Positions 26,841-36,321 of a stretch of DNA of 64,000 bases are shown here, piece after piece. Numbering within the stretch: the first letter of the stretch is position 1; each line of letters starts with the position of its first letter. The translations under genes were made by a program, and so were the position numbers. Origin of the DNA: JACVRX01 sp963831385 (GTDB taxonomy: Bacteria; Actinomycetota; Actinomycetes; Jiangellales; Jiangellaceae); assembly GCA_963831385.1 (NCBI GenBank), contig CAWHPW010000014.1:124001-188000 (forward strand), read 5' to 3'. Under the pieces are notes generated by a model that had not been told where the DNA came from, ran no database searches, and saw only the letters and a list, made by a program, of their open reading frames with translations.

Positions 26841-27683
26841 GTGCTATCTGCTACTGCAGTGTTTCTGCACGATGCGCTGGCCAGCCAGCTGACACTGCTG
26901 CGGGACTCGTTCGCGTCGAAGCTGATGCCCGGCAAGGCGGGCTTCGGCTATTACTACGACCGGGAGAGACAAGCGTTCTATACCCAGGAGTCCGTGGACG
27001 GATCAGAGACCGTTGACGGGGTGACGGTGCAGCTGCGGTATGTCGTCAACTGCCCTGGAAACACGACCGACAGCCCAGTCGCGACTGGCGAATGCACGAC
27101 CTCCCCTTGCGTGCTGGGATCTGGAGAGCAGGGGGTCAACTTCCTCGTATACCAGCGCATCGGGAGCGCGCCCTGGCAGCTGAGACCCGGGGTGGTTTGC
27201 CGCGTGGTCAGCGATCCCATTCCGCTGGCCGACGTCGAGGCCGAGATCAGGCGCATCATCGAGGAACGGTTCAAGCATGTGGCGGAACCGGAGATCACCG
27301 TGGCGCCGGCGGTGAATGCCTTGGTCAACCTGCCAGTGATCGCCTCCACACCGAACCAAGGTCCGCTCGGCTTCGACATCACCAACCCGCTGCCGGGACG
27401 TGTCGAAGCAAGCCCGACGTACAGCTGGGCGTGGAGCAATGGCACGACCAATTCCGGAGCGGGCATCGGCTACGACGGGACCAGCCCGACCATGAATCCG
27501 GGTCACTACCCGGTGCAGAGTACGTATTCGGGCGGCGGCGCGGAGAGCGTCGGCCTGCAGGTCACCTGGAGCATCACCCTGACCGTTCCCGGCATCTCAC
27601 CGATCACCGACATCGAGCCGTTGGTCTACGAGGCCACCGAAGGGTTCGCCGTCCGCAGTGCGCGAACGGTGCTGGTGGAGTAG
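26841..27683 (+). CDS. PKD-like secreted protein, N-terminus probably missing
   Basis: 280 residues from GTG 26841. No convincing signal peptide is present, although the content (CPGNTTDSPVATGEC, many Ser/Thr/Gly) is typical of an exported protein. Residues 190-250 (YSWAWSNGTTNSGAGIGYDG, PVQSTYSGGGAESVGLQVTW) have the pattern of a PKD-like beta-sandwich. The end (YEATEGFAVRSARTVLVE) matches a family of actinobacterial proteins often encoded beside DUF6318 lipoproteins. As the preceding gene is broken, the true N-terminus may have been lost in the same event. Function unknown. Confidence 0.6.
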   Translation: MLSATAVFLHDALASQLTLLRDSFASKLMPGKAGFGYYYDRERQAFYTQESVDGSETVDGVTVQLRYVVNCPGNTTDSPVATGECTTSPCVLGSGEQGVNFLVYQRIGSAPWQLRPGVVCRVVSDPIPLADVEAEIRRIIEERFKHVAEPEITVAPAVNALVNLPVIASTPNQGPLGFDITNPLPGRVEASPTYSWAWSNGTTNSGAGIGYDGTSPTMNPGHYPVQSTYSGGGAESVGLQVTWSITLTVPGISPITDIEPLVYEATEGFAVRSARTVLVE

Positions 27684-27742
27684 CTGATGCTCGCCGGTTT
27701 ACTGCTGCCATAGCGACAGCAAATGGACGGGCATGCGGCGGC

Positions 27743-28906
27743 CTACTTGTCGATGTCACCGACCACAAAGAACATCGATCCCAAAATCGCGACCATGTCG
27801 GCAATGAGGCATCCGGCCAAGAGCTCGGGCAGCACCGCGATGTTGTTGAACGACGCGGACCGAAGCTTGAGCCGCCACGGCGTCTTCTCCCCACGTGAGA
27901 CCAGGTAGTACCCATTGATCCCCAACGGGTTCTCGGTCCAGCAATAGGTGTGTCCCTCCGGCACCTTCAGCACCTTCGGCAGCTTGACGTTGATTGGTCC
28001 CGCCGGCAGAGAGCGCAACTGGTCGACACACACGTCGACAAGATCAAGCGACACCGAGACCTGCTCAGAGAGCACGGAGAACCGCGCGTAGCAGTCCCCG
28101 TCAGTGCGCGTCACCACCCGCCCGGTACCGCCGGTCCGGAACAGCTCGGCGTAGGCCAGGTACGGCTCGTCGCGGCGCAAATCCGAGTCCACGCCACTGG
28201 CTCGGGCGATCGGGCCAGAGACCCCAAACGCGTGAATCGCCTCAGCCGCCAGGACGCCAACACCACGGGTCCGAGCCTGAAAGATCTCGTTGCCCAGCAC
28301 CATGTCACGTAGCGCTGGCAGCCGTGACCGCACGCCGGAAACGGCCTCGGAAACCCGACCCAGCCAACCGGCAGGCAGGTCCTCCTTCAGCCCGCCCACC
28401 CGGTTGAACATGTAGTGCATCCGCCCCCCGGAGATCTCCTCCATGACCTGTTGGATGGCCTCCCGCTCGCGGAACGCATAGAAGATCGGGGTGATTGCGC
28501 CGACCTCGAGGGGGTACGAGCCGAGGAACATCAGATGGTTCAGCACCCGGTTGAGCTCGGTCATCAGGGTCCGCGCCCAGATCGCTCGAACCGGTACCTC
28601 CATGCCGAGCATTCGCTCAGCCGCAATCACCACGCCGAGCTCGTTCGCGAAGGCTGACAGCCAGTCGTGCCGATTCGCCAGCACCACGATCTGCCGGTAG
28701 TCGCGGACCTCGAACAGTTTCTCGGCGCCGCGGTGCATGTACCCGATGATCGGCTCGCAGCGCACGATCTTCTCGCCGTCGAGCGTCAGGCGCAGCCGAA
28801 GCACACCGTGGGTTGCCGGATGCTGCGGTCCGATGTTGAGCACCATGTCGGTGGTGGCGAACTCGCCGGCCCCCGAGCCGATGCCAACGGTCGTTTCCCG
28901 CGTCAC
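27743..28906 (-). CDS. Stand-alone NuoD-like NADH-quinone oxidoreductase 49-kDa subunit
   Basis: 387 residues from GTG 28906 (GTG 28933 possible). The sequence is clearly complex I 49-kDa type: NIGPQHPATHGVLRLRLTL with the quinone-site His, HRGAEKLFE, ELNRVLNHLMFLG, and the C-terminal Asp-containing VAILGSMFFVVGDIDK. In complex I this subunit forms the quinone pocket with NuoB. No other nuo gene is nearby: the flanking genes are a PKD-like protein and PH-domain membrane proteins. Actinobacteria are known to carry extra orphan NuoD paralogues, but their role is unknown. Confidence 0.9.
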   Translation of the reverse strand: MTRETTVGIGSGAGEFATTDMVLNIGPQHPATHGVLRLRLTLDGEKIVRCEPIIGYMHRGAEKLFEVRDYRQIVVLANRHDWLSAFANELGVVIAAERMLGMEVPVRAIWARTLMTELNRVLNHLMFLGSYPLEVGAITPIFYAFREREAIQQVMEEISGGRMHYMFNRVGGLKEDLPAGWLGRVSEAVSGVRSRLPALRDMVLGNEIFQARTRGVGVLAAEAIHAFGVSGPIARASGVDSDLRRDEPYLAYAELFRTGGTGRVVTRTDGDCYARFSVLSEQVSVSLDLVDVCVDQLRSLPAGPINVKLPKVLKVPEGHTYCWTENPLGINGYYLVSRGEKTPWRLKLRSASFNNIAVLPELLAGCLIADMVAILGSMFFVVGDIDK

Positions 28907-28964
28907 GGCATCGAGTCTGCCAGCCGTTCGCACCCGCGTACCCGGACGACATAACCTGCCGCGA

Positions 28965-29453
28965 GTGGACCAGGTCTTTGCGCCGCCAGGCGAGACGTGG
29001 CAACGAGTCTCCCACCGGCTCGTTGAACTGCGGCGCTACCTGCTCGTGGGGTGGGCAATCGTGCTCACCGCCCTGATCGCCGCCCTGGGCTGGTGGCTAC
29101 TGGCTTGGTGGGCAGCAGCAGCTGCTGCCGCAGTCGGTGGCGTGATCGTTGGTTGGGGCCTGTGGCTGATCGACAGGAACTGGCGGGCGTGGGGATACGC
29201 CGAACGCGAGGACGACCTGCTGGTCACCCGTGGGGTCCTGTTCCGTGAGCTCACGGTGGTTCCGTATGGACGGATGCAGTTCGTCGACGTGAAGTCGGGT
29301 CCGCTCGAGCGCCGATTCAGCCTGGCCACTGTTCAGCTGCATACGGCATCGCCGGCGACCGACGCGCGGATACCCGGATTGCCGCCTGCCGAGGCTGCCC
29401 GCCTGCGCGATCGGCTCGCTGCTCTGGGTGAGGCACGGGCGGCCGGATTGTGA
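28965..29453 (+). CDS. PH-domain membrane protein, YdbS-like
   Basis: 162 residues from GTG 28965. Two hydrophobic helices (LLVGWAIVLTALIAALGWWLL and WWAAAAAAAVGGVIVGWGLWLI) precede a bacterial PH (bPH2) domain: DDLLVTRGVLFRELTVVPYGRMQFVDVKSGPLERRFSLATVQL. YdbS/YdbT pairs are membrane proteins of unclear function; in Bacillus they affect tolerance to certain bacteriocins. It overlaps the next PH gene by four bases (GTGA). Confidence 0.85.
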   Translation: MDQVFAPPGETWQRVSHRLVELRRYLLVGWAIVLTALIAALGWWLLAWWAAAAAAAVGGVIVGWGLWLIDRNWRAWGYAEREDDLLVTRGVLFRELTVVPYGRMQFVDVKSGPLERRFSLATVQLHTASPATDARIPGLPPAEAARLRDRLAALGEARAAGL

Positions 29454-30817
29454 CCGACGAGGCCGGCCGGCCGAGCGCCGCCGATCCAACCCCGGCTCAT
29501 TTCCGCCGCCTCCATCCGCTGACCCCCATTCTGCGCGGGTGGGCATGGCTCGCCGGCGCCGTGGCCTTCGGTGGCCAGGATGTGCTGCGCGCTGGGGAGC
29601 CGAGCCGGTTTCTGGCCGTCCTCCCCGTCATTGCGATCATCGGGTTCCTTGCCGGCCTCGCCAACTGGTGGTTCACCCGATACGGCGTCGACGGGGACGC
29701 GCTGCGCATCGATTCCGGCATCTTCCAGCGCCGATCCCGCCGAGTGCGGCTCGACCGGTTGCAGGCGGTCGACGTCGTGCGTCCGTTGGCCGGCCGCCTG
29801 CTCGGCGTGTCCGAGCTGCGGCTGGAGGTGGCCGGCGGCACAAGCACCGAGGCGCCGCTGGCCTACCTCGCCGCCGATGACGCGCTCGCGCTCCGGGCCG
29901 AGTTGCTGGCCCGCGCCGCCGGGATCGACGCCGGGACCCCGGAGGCTCCCGAGCGCGTCTTGCACGAGGTGTCTCCTGGCCGCTTGCTCGGCTCGACGGT
30001 GCTGTCCGGCACCTTCGTCATGGGCGTCCTGCTGCTCATCGCACTCGGCGGGACATTCACGTTCTTCGGCGGCGAGATCGCCGCCGGAGTGCTGTCATCG
30101 GCGCTGCCTGGCGCCATCGCGATCGGCCTGGCGCTCTGGAACCAATTCGTGCGCAACTTCGGCTTCGTGCTGGCCGAGTCGCCGGACGGTTTCCGCATCC
30201 GCAAGGGATTGCTCGACACCAAGGCACAGACCGTTCCGCCTGGGCGCATTCAAGGCGTCGCACTGCGCCAGACCATCTTGTGGCGGCTGCGAGGCTGGGT
30301 TCGGGTCGAGGTGGACGTCGCCGGTTACGGCGCCTCGTCCGGCACGGATGGCAGCACGAGCTCCACCCTGCTGCCGGTGGCGACGTACCCCGATGCCGTC
30401 GACGTCTTGTGCCGAGCGCTGCCGGGCGCCGATCCGGCCGCGGTAGCGCTCGATCCCGCGCCTCGGCGAGCAGCGTGGCTGCGGCCGGTGGGCTGGCGTC
30501 GACTCGCGTTCGGGGCCAATGATCAAGTGATCATGGTTCGGGAAGGTGTGTTCTACCGGACGCTCACGGTCGTCCCCCACGCGAAGACACAGAGCGTCCG
30601 GCTAGCCCAGGGACCGGTGCAGCGGCGGCTCGCGCTCGCAACCGTCCACGTCGATACGACCCCGGGGCCCGTCGACGCGACCATCCGCCATCGGCCGGAA
30701 GGGCAGGCCCGTCGCCTCGTCGAGGACCAGGCCATTCGGTCGCGATTGGCCCGGAAGGCGGACATTCCGGAGCAATGGATGTCTTCGAGTCCGACAGACG
30801 ACGCCCCGATCGGTTGA
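29450..30817 (+). CDS. PH-domain membrane protein, YdbT-like
   Basis: 455 residues with three bPH2-like modules: residues 70-150 (IDSGIFQRRSRRVRLDRLQAVDVV), 240-300 (IRKGLLDTKAQTVPPGRIQGVALRQ) and 365-430 (VREGVFYRTLTVVPHAKTQSVRLAQ). They are separated by membrane helices (FLAVLPVIAIIGFLAGLANW, FVMGVLLLIALGGTFTFF, ALPGAIAIGLALWN). It is the larger partner of the YdbS/YdbT-type pair and ends six bases from the convergent midA-like gene. Confidence 0.87.
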   Translation: MTDEAGRPSAADPTPAHFRRLHPLTPILRGWAWLAGAVAFGGQDVLRAGEPSRFLAVLPVIAIIGFLAGLANWWFTRYGVDGDALRIDSGIFQRRSRRVRLDRLQAVDVVRPLAGRLLGVSELRLEVAGGTSTEAPLAYLAADDALALRAELLARAAGIDAGTPEAPERVLHEVSPGRLLGSTVLSGTFVMGVLLLIALGGTFTFFGGEIAAGVLSSALPGAIAIGLALWNQFVRNFGFVLAESPDGFRIRKGLLDTKAQTVPPGRIQGVALRQTILWRLRGWVRVEVDVAGYGASSGTDGSTSSTLLPVATYPDAVDVLCRALPGADPAAVALDPAPRRAAWLRPVGWRRLAFGANDQVIMVREGVFYRTLTVVPHAKTQSVRLAQGPVQRRLALATVHVDTTPGPVDATIRHRPEGQARRLVEDQAIRSRLARKADIPEQWMSSSPTDDAPIG

Positions 30818-30823
30818 CCGCGG

Positions 30824-31804
30824 TCAGCTGCTCGGGCTGCGCAGGACGTCGGGAAGTGGTCGGTCGACGGTTTGGACCAGCCAGCCAAAAGCACCGAGAC
30901 CGGTCGGGTCGAGCAGCTCGACGGCCTCGGTCGTTCGCGAGAGCGCCGCCAGATAGGAAGGGGAATCGTTGACCGCCAGCGACCTGGGTGGCAGAGAGGC
31001 GTCGAGTCCCAGCGCAGGCAAGACGTCGCGTTGGGTGGTCAGCAGGGTGGCCGCGGCGCCGGCGTCAAGGCCCGCCGAGGCGCACGCATCCAGGGCGACG
31101 TGTGCCGTGATGTCGCACGAGCCGTCCGGCACCGGTGCCACCACCCGACCGTCCCGGTATCCGGTGAGCGTTCCATGTGGCGGGCGACCGGCTCGTCGAT
31201 GCCAATAGTCGATCGCGACGCACACCCCCTGTCGTGTCCGCCGGATCACGTCAGCCCAGACCTCGTCTCTCCCTCGGCCTATCTCGCCTCGACATCCAGG
31301 CTCCGCGTCGCCCAGCGGCCACCAGTGGGTCAGCCAGGTCAGATCTTCGGCGCGAGGTATGGCCCCGAGGCGCTCCGCGCCGGACTGCGGGTCGACGTGC
31401 ACAAGCCTGGGGAGTCCGGCTTCGTCGATCTCGACGACGTCTACCGGGATGTCGTCGAGCCATTCATTCGCGATCACGAGAACGTCGGCCAGCCCGTCGG
31501 GCTGGTGGCTGGCCCACTCGACGGGACTGGGCAACTCGTCCGGCCGGGGGGCCACGTCGACGCCGATCAGCCTGAAATCCGGTGCACGACTATGCAGCTC
31601 GCGCAGCAGCTCGCCTCCGCCCGCGCCGAGATCTACCACGGTGCGCGCCCCGCTCGCCCGAGCGAGCGACTCGACCGCTTGGGTGAACAGCCGCGAGACA
31701 TGCACCGAGGTCCGAAAGTGATCACCCGGGTGTTCGCGCCGGTAGAAGCCGTCCGGACCGTAGAGGGCCCTTTTGGTTGCTTCCTGCCACGTCGGCCACG
31801 CCAC
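30824..31804 (-). CDS. MidA-family SAM-dependent methyltransferase (DUF185)
   Basis: 326 residues from GTG 31804, chosen because AWPTWQEATKRALYGPDGFY is the conserved start of the family. The SAM motif I is TVVDLGAGGGELL near residue 65. NEWLDDIPVDVVE carries the family Asn-Glu motif, and VAIDYWHRRAG follows later. In mitochondria the homologue NDUFAF7/MidA methylates an arginine of the complex I 49-kDa subunit (the NuoD homologue). An orphan nuoD lies about 2 kb away, a suggestive but unproven pairing. Confidence 0.85.
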   Translation of the reverse strand: MAWPTWQEATKRALYGPDGFYRREHPGDHFRTSVHVSRLFTQAVESLARASGARTVVDLGAGGGELLRELHSRAPDFRLIGVDVAPRPDELPSPVEWASHQPDGLADVLVIANEWLDDIPVDVVEIDEAGLPRLVHVDPQSGAERLGAIPRAEDLTWLTHWWPLGDAEPGCRGEIGRGRDEVWADVIRRTRQGVCVAIDYWHRRAGRPPHGTLTGYRDGRVVAPVPDGSCDITAHVALDACASAGLDAGAAATLLTTQRDVLPALGLDASLPPRSLAVNDSPSYLAALSRTTEAVELLDPTGLGAFGWLVQTVDRPLPDVLRSPSS

Positions 31805-31866
31805 AGGACCAACGGTAGGTGAGCTCGGCTTGTTAGCCTGATCGGCCGGACCGGTCCGGAAGAGGC

Positions 31867-32823
31867 ATGACCATGAGTGAGCCGAGCGGCCATCGTCAGT
31901 TCGGTGCACCGGCCGACGGGGACGACCGCCCGGCTCGGCTTGCCGTCGGCGTCGTCGGCACCGGTCGGGTCGGCGCTGTTCTCGGCGCCGCCCTGGCCCG
32001 GGCGGGCCACCGCGTGGTCGCTGCCTACGCGGTGTCCGCTGCCAGTCGGCAGCGCGCCGATGCATTGCTCCCCGGCGTCGTCTTGGTTACCCCACCCGAG
32101 GTGTTCGCCGCGTCGGACCTGGTCATTCTCGCCGTGCCCGACGACGCCCTGCCCGGTCTCGTGGAAGGACTGGTCGCCACCGGATCGATCCGGGCCGGCC
32201 AGATCGTCCTCCATACCAGTGGCCGCTATGGAGCCGACGTGCTCGAGCCGGCGACCCGGCTTGGTGCACTGCCGCTGGCACTGCACCCCGCGATGACGTT
32301 TACCGGCACGGCGGTCGACCTCGAGCGCCTTGCCGGCGCGATGTTCGGTGTCACTGCCCCGGAGCCGCTGTGGCCGATAGCCGAGGCGCTGGTCGTCGAG
32401 ATGGGGGCGGAGCCGATGCGGATTGCCGAGGGAGACCGAACGCTCTACCACGCTGCACTTGCGCACGGGGCGAATCACCTGGTGACGCTGGTGAACGACG
32501 CGATGGACCTGCTCCGGGACGCCGGTGTCGCAGAACCGGACCGGACACTCGCCCCACTTCTCTCCGCGGCCCTGGACAACGTCCTGCGGCAAGGCGACGC
32601 AGCGCTCACCGGACCGGTAGCACGCGGTGACGCCAGCACGGTTGCGCAGCACGTTGCTGCTATCGACGAGGTCGCGCCCGAGGCCGTCGCGGCCTACGTC
32701 GCGCTGGCCCGGCGAACGGCGACGCGGGCGTTGGCATCCGGGCGTCTTCGCGCAGCCGACGCAGAGCCGCTGCTCGATGCCCTCGGCGGTCGGCCCAGCC
32801 AGGACTGGAACGGCGGTCGGTGA
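31867..32823 (+). CDS. Rossmann-fold/DUF2520 protein
   Basis: 318 residues. An N-terminal NAD(P)-type Rossmann fold (LAVGVVGTGRVGAVLGAALA near 26, then LVILAVPDDALP) is followed by the all-helical DUF2520 domain (LYHAALAHGANHLVTLVNDAMDLL). The overall plan resembles ketopantoate and pyrroline-5-carboxylate reductases. It overlaps panC by four bases, a conserved pairing in actinobacteria that suggests a role near pantothenate synthesis; no activity is established to my knowledge. Confidence 0.87.
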   Translation: MTMSEPSGHRQFGAPADGDDRPARLAVGVVGTGRVGAVLGAALARAGHRVVAAYAVSAASRQRADALLPGVVLVTPPEVFAASDLVILAVPDDALPGLVEGLVATGSIRAGQIVLHTSGRYGADVLEPATRLGALPLALHPAMTFTGTAVDLERLAGAMFGVTAPEPLWPIAEALVVEMGAEPMRIAEGDRTLYHAALAHGANHLVTLVNDAMDLLRDAGVAEPDRTLAPLLSAALDNVLRQGDAALTGPVARGDASTVAQHVAAIDEVAPEAVAAYVALARRTATRALASGRLRAADAEPLLDALGGRPSQDWNGGR

Positions 32824-33671
32824 ACAGCGATTCGCCGGTCGTCACCCGGACCCGGGCCGAACTGGCCGACACGCTCGGGACAGCAGACGCCGAGACGGCC
32901 GTGGTCATGACGATGGGCGCTCTGCACGACGGACACGTTGCGCTGATCCGGTCCGCCAGGGAGCGGGTGGGTGCCGAGGGCGTGGTGACGGCGACGATCT
33001 TCGTCAACCCGCTGCAGTTCGGTGCGGGCGAGGACCTCGACCGCTATCCGCGCACGCTGGACACCGATCTGGGCGTCTGTGCAGCGGAGGGAGTCGACGT
33101 CGTTTTCGCCCCCGAGCGCGACGAGATGTTTCCAGCTGGCGGGCCGCTGGTCAGAATCGATTCCGGAAAGCTCGGCGCGGAGTTGGACGGAGCCGTCCGC
33201 CCCGGCCACTTCGCCGGCGTCCTCACCGTCGTCGCGAAACTGCTGAACCTGACCGTGCCGACGTACGCGTTGTTCGGCGAGAAGGACTACCAACAGCTCG
33301 TTTTGATCCGGCGCATGGTCCGGGACCTGGAGATGCCGTTCGAGATCGTGGCCGTGCCGACGGTCCGCGAGCCTGACGGGCTGGCGCTGTCGAGCCGGAA
33401 CCGCTACCTGACTCCGGCGGAGCGCTCGTCGGCGCTGGCGTTGTCTCGGGCGTTGACCGCGGGGGTCGCGGCAGCCCCGAACGGGATGGCGTCCGTGCTC
33501 GCCGCTGGCCGAACCGTGCTCGAAAGCGCTCACGACGTCCGCGTCGACTACTTCGTGCTACGTGACCCGGAGCTCGGGCCTGCTCCGATGTCCGGCGAGG
33601 CGCGGTTGCTGATCGCCGGCCGAGTCGGCGCCACCCGGTTGATCGACAACATGGCCGTGACGTTGCCCTGA
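32820..33671 (+). CDS. panC: Pantothenate synthetase
   Basis: 283 residues from GTG 32820. Motifs are VMTMGALHDGHVALI with the HxGH ATP motif, FVNPLQFGAGEDLDRYPRTL, FGEKDYQQLVLIRRMV, and the KMSKS-like LSSRNRYL. It condenses pantoate and beta-alanine to pantothenate, using ATP. The panD gene for beta-alanine, next to panC in mycobacteria, is not here; nadB and nadC follow instead, as in Streptomyces. Confidence 0.96.
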   Translation: MNSDSPVVTRTRAELADTLGTADAETAVVMTMGALHDGHVALIRSARERVGAEGVVTATIFVNPLQFGAGEDLDRYPRTLDTDLGVCAAEGVDVVFAPERDEMFPAGGPLVRIDSGKLGAELDGAVRPGHFAGVLTVVAKLLNLTVPTYALFGEKDYQQLVLIRRMVRDLEMPFEIVAVPTVREPDGLALSSRNRYLTPAERSSALALSRALTAGVAAAPNGMASVLAAGRTVLESAHDVRVDYFVLRDPELGPAPMSGEARLLIAGRVGATRLIDNMAVTLP

Positions 33672-33788
33672 AGCATCATGGTGTCGAGCGACCCGAAGCT
33701 CGATCAGATGGCGCGTATTTGATCATTGAAGTTGCGGTGGGGGAGCGCCGACGCCGGCGCCCTCCCGGTAGGTCCTAGGGTTGCGGCC

Positions 33789-35435
33789 GTGACCGAGATA
33801 CGCCTGCCGCGCCGGCTGGCGGCGCCCGAGCCGGGCTGGACCGTGCAGGCGGATGTGGTCGTCGTCGGTAGCGGGATTGCCGGACTGACAACGGCGCTGG
33901 AGGCACGTAAGGCCGGACGGGTGCTGCTCGTCACCAAGACCTTCCTGGACGAAGGGTCGACCGTCTGGGCACAGGGTGGAATCGCGGCTGCCCTCGACCC
34001 AGAGGACAGCCCCGATCAGCACTACACCGACACGCTGGTCGCCGGCGTCGGGATCTGCGACGAGGACGCCGTGCGGGTCCTGGTCACCGAGGGCCCGCAG
34101 CGCGTGCGCGAGCTCGTCGCGCTCGGCGCCAACTTCGAGCGCACCCTCGACGGGAAGATCGCGCTGACTCGCGAGGGCGGACACGGTCGCGACCGAATCG
34201 CGCACGCCGGCGGCGACGCGACCGGTCGGGAGATCTCCCGCGCGCTGATCGAGGCATTGCACGCCGTTCAAGAGGACCCGGCGATCGAGGTGGTCCAGCA
34301 CGCGCTCGTGATCGACGTATTGACCGACGGAGCCGGGCGCGCGTGCGGGGTGAGCTTGCACGTCATCGGCGAGGGGCAACTCGACGGCGTGGGAGCCGCG
34401 CTCGGCAGAGCGGTCGTCCTGGCGACTGGCGGGCTCGGCCAGGTCTACGCGTCGACCACCAATCCGCCAGTCGCGACTGGCGACGGCATCGCCGCGGCTA
34501 TCCGTGCCGGAGCCGAAGTCGCTGACCTGGAGTTCGTCCAGTTCCACCCGACGGTGATGTGGCTGGGCCGGTTGGCGCACGGGCAGCAACCGCTGATCTC
34601 CGAGGCGCTGCGCGGCGAAGGTGCGCTCTTACGTGACGTGGAGGGTCGGCGTTTCATGATCGGCCGCCATCCGCTGGTCGAGCTAGCCCCTCGGGACGTC
34701 GTCGCCAAGGGCGTGATCACGGCAATGCTGGAGACCGGGGCAGACCACGTTTGGCTCGATGCGCGACATCTGGGCGCGGACTTCTTGCACGAGCGATTTC
34801 CGACCATCGTTGCTCGGTGCCGTGAGTTCGGCATCGATCCGGCCACCCAGCTGGTGCCGGTCGCACCAGCGCAGCACTACGCCAGCGGTGGGGTGCGCAC
34901 CGACCTGCGCGGGCGGTCATCGCTGCCCGGTCTTTACGCCTGCGGGGAGGTTTCCTGTACCGGCGTCCACGGCGCGAATCGGCTGGCGTCGAACTCGCTG
35001 CTGGAGGGATTGGTGTTCGGGCACCGGATCGCGGCGGATCTGGCCGAGGGGCTGCCGCCGCAGGCAGATCCGGTGGACCGTCCCGGCAAACCCGGCCTCC
35101 TCGATCCCGACGCCCGACTGTTCATCCAGGGGGCGATGACCGCGGGCGCCGGCGTCGTGCGAACAGAATCGTCGCTCGCCTCCGCGGCGACGTGCCTGGC
35201 GGATCTGGCTGCCGATCGGCAGGCCGACGTACCGACAACCGAAGCCTGGGAGACGTCGAATCTGCACGAGGTAGCGGCCCTGCTGGTCCGGCATGCCACG
35301 CTCCGGGAGGAAACCCGTGGCGGCCACTGGCGCGAGGATCATCCCGATCGCGACGACACCCGATGGCGCGGTCGTCTGGTCAGCACAGCGCCCGACGACG
35401 GGACCGTGCACACCCGATTCGAGGAGCTCACGTGA
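33789..35435 (+). CDS. nadB: L-aspartate oxidase
   Basis: 548 residues from GTG 33789 (an in-frame start at 33726 is possible). The FAD-binding motif is VVVVGSGIAGLTTALEA near residue 22. Further motifs are GSTVWAQGGIAAA, GGHGRDRIAHAGGDATG, QFHPTVMW, HYASGGVRTD, and YACGEVSCTGVHGANRLASNSLLE. It oxidises L-aspartate to iminoaspartate for quinolinate synthesis. nadA, the next enzyme, is not in the window. The stop overlaps nadC by four bases. TAGGGT about 10 bases before the GTG could be the -10 of a leaderless transcript. Confidence 0.95.
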   Translation: MTEIRLPRRLAAPEPGWTVQADVVVVGSGIAGLTTALEARKAGRVLLVTKTFLDEGSTVWAQGGIAAALDPEDSPDQHYTDTLVAGVGICDEDAVRVLVTEGPQRVRELVALGANFERTLDGKIALTREGGHGRDRIAHAGGDATGREISRALIEALHAVQEDPAIEVVQHALVIDVLTDGAGRACGVSLHVIGEGQLDGVGAALGRAVVLATGGLGQVYASTTNPPVATGDGIAAAIRAGAEVADLEFVQFHPTVMWLGRLAHGQQPLISEALRGEGALLRDVEGRRFMIGRHPLVELAPRDVVAKGVITAMLETGADHVWLDARHLGADFLHERFPTIVARCREFGIDPATQLVPVAPAQHYASGGVRTDLRGRSSLPGLYACGEVSCTGVHGANRLASNSLLEGLVFGHRIAADLAEGLPPQADPVDRPGKPGLLDPDARLFIQGAMTAGAGVVRTESSLASAATCLADLAADRQADVPTTEAWETSNLHEVAALLVRHATLREETRGGHWREDHPDRDDTRWRGRLVSTAPDDGTVHTRFEELT

Positions 35436-36319
35436 GCCTGCCCGGTGAGCTGACCCGGTCCCTGGTCGAGGCTGGGCTCGAGCCGGAGTACGTGGAGGAC
35501 TTGGTCCGGGCCACGGTGGAGGAGGATCTTGCCAGGGGCGTCGACGTCACCAGTGAGGCGACCGTCCCTCGCGATCAGCGAGGTTCCGGTGACCTTGTGG
35601 CCCGGGCCCATGGGGTCGTCGCCGGGCTCGCCGTGGCCGAGGCTGCGTTCGTCTGCGCATCCGACGGGTCTGTGGAGTTCGAGAGAACCGTGAGTGATGG
35701 CGACGCCGTCGGCCCCGGAGACATCCTGTCGACGGTGACTGGACCCACTCGAGCGCTTCTGCTTGCCGAGCGCACCGCGCTGAATCTGCTGTGCCACTTG
35801 GCTGGGATCGCGACGGCCACACGACGCTGGACTGACGCTCTCGTGGACACCGGTGCGGTGGTCCGGGACACCCGCAAGACGACTCCGCTGCTGCGGCCCT
35901 TGGAGAAGTACGCGGTCCGCTGCGGCGGCGGCGAGAATCATCGGATGTCGCTTTCGGAAGCGGCATTGATCAAGGACAACCACATCATCGCGGCTGGGGG
36001 AATCACCGCCGCCTACCAGGCCGTGACAGAAGCCTTTCCAGAGGTGCCCGTCGAGATCGAGGTCGACAGCGTCGACGGTGCCGCGGAAGCGGCGGCCGCC
36101 GGTGCAAAGGTCATCCTGCTGGACAACTTCACGACCGGCCAGGTTGCCGATGCCGTCGAGGCAGTGGCCGGGCGGTCCAAGATCGAAGTGAGTGGCGGTC
36201 TGACGATCTACGCGGCGCGGGCGTACGGGGAAACGGGTGTGGATTACCTGGCGGTCGGAGCGATCACCCACTCTGCGCCGGCGCTCGACATCGCGTTCGA
36301 CTTGCGTGAGGTTCGCTGA
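35432..36319 (+). CDS. nadC: Nicotinate-nucleotide pyrophosphorylase (quinolinate PRTase)
   Basis: 295 residues from GTG 35432. Signatures are EDLARGVDVTSEA, RTALNLLCHLAGIAT, DTRKTTPLLRPLEKYAVRCGG, LIKDNHI and VEIEVDS, which build the PRPP and quinolinate site. It converts quinolinate and PRPP to nicotinate mononucleotide. It is coupled to nadB and followed two bases later by coaX. Confidence 0.96.
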   Translation: MSLPGELTRSLVEAGLEPEYVEDLVRATVEEDLARGVDVTSEATVPRDQRGSGDLVARAHGVVAGLAVAEAAFVCASDGSVEFERTVSDGDAVGPGDILSTVTGPTRALLLAERTALNLLCHLAGIATATRRWTDALVDTGAVVRDTRKTTPLLRPLEKYAVRCGGGENHRMSLSEAALIKDNHIIAAGGITAAYQAVTEAFPEVPVEIEVDSVDGAAEAAAAGAKVILLDNFTTGQVADAVEAVAGRSKIEVSGGLTIYAARAYGETGVDYLAVGAITHSAPALDIAFDLREVR

Positions 36320-36321
36320 CG

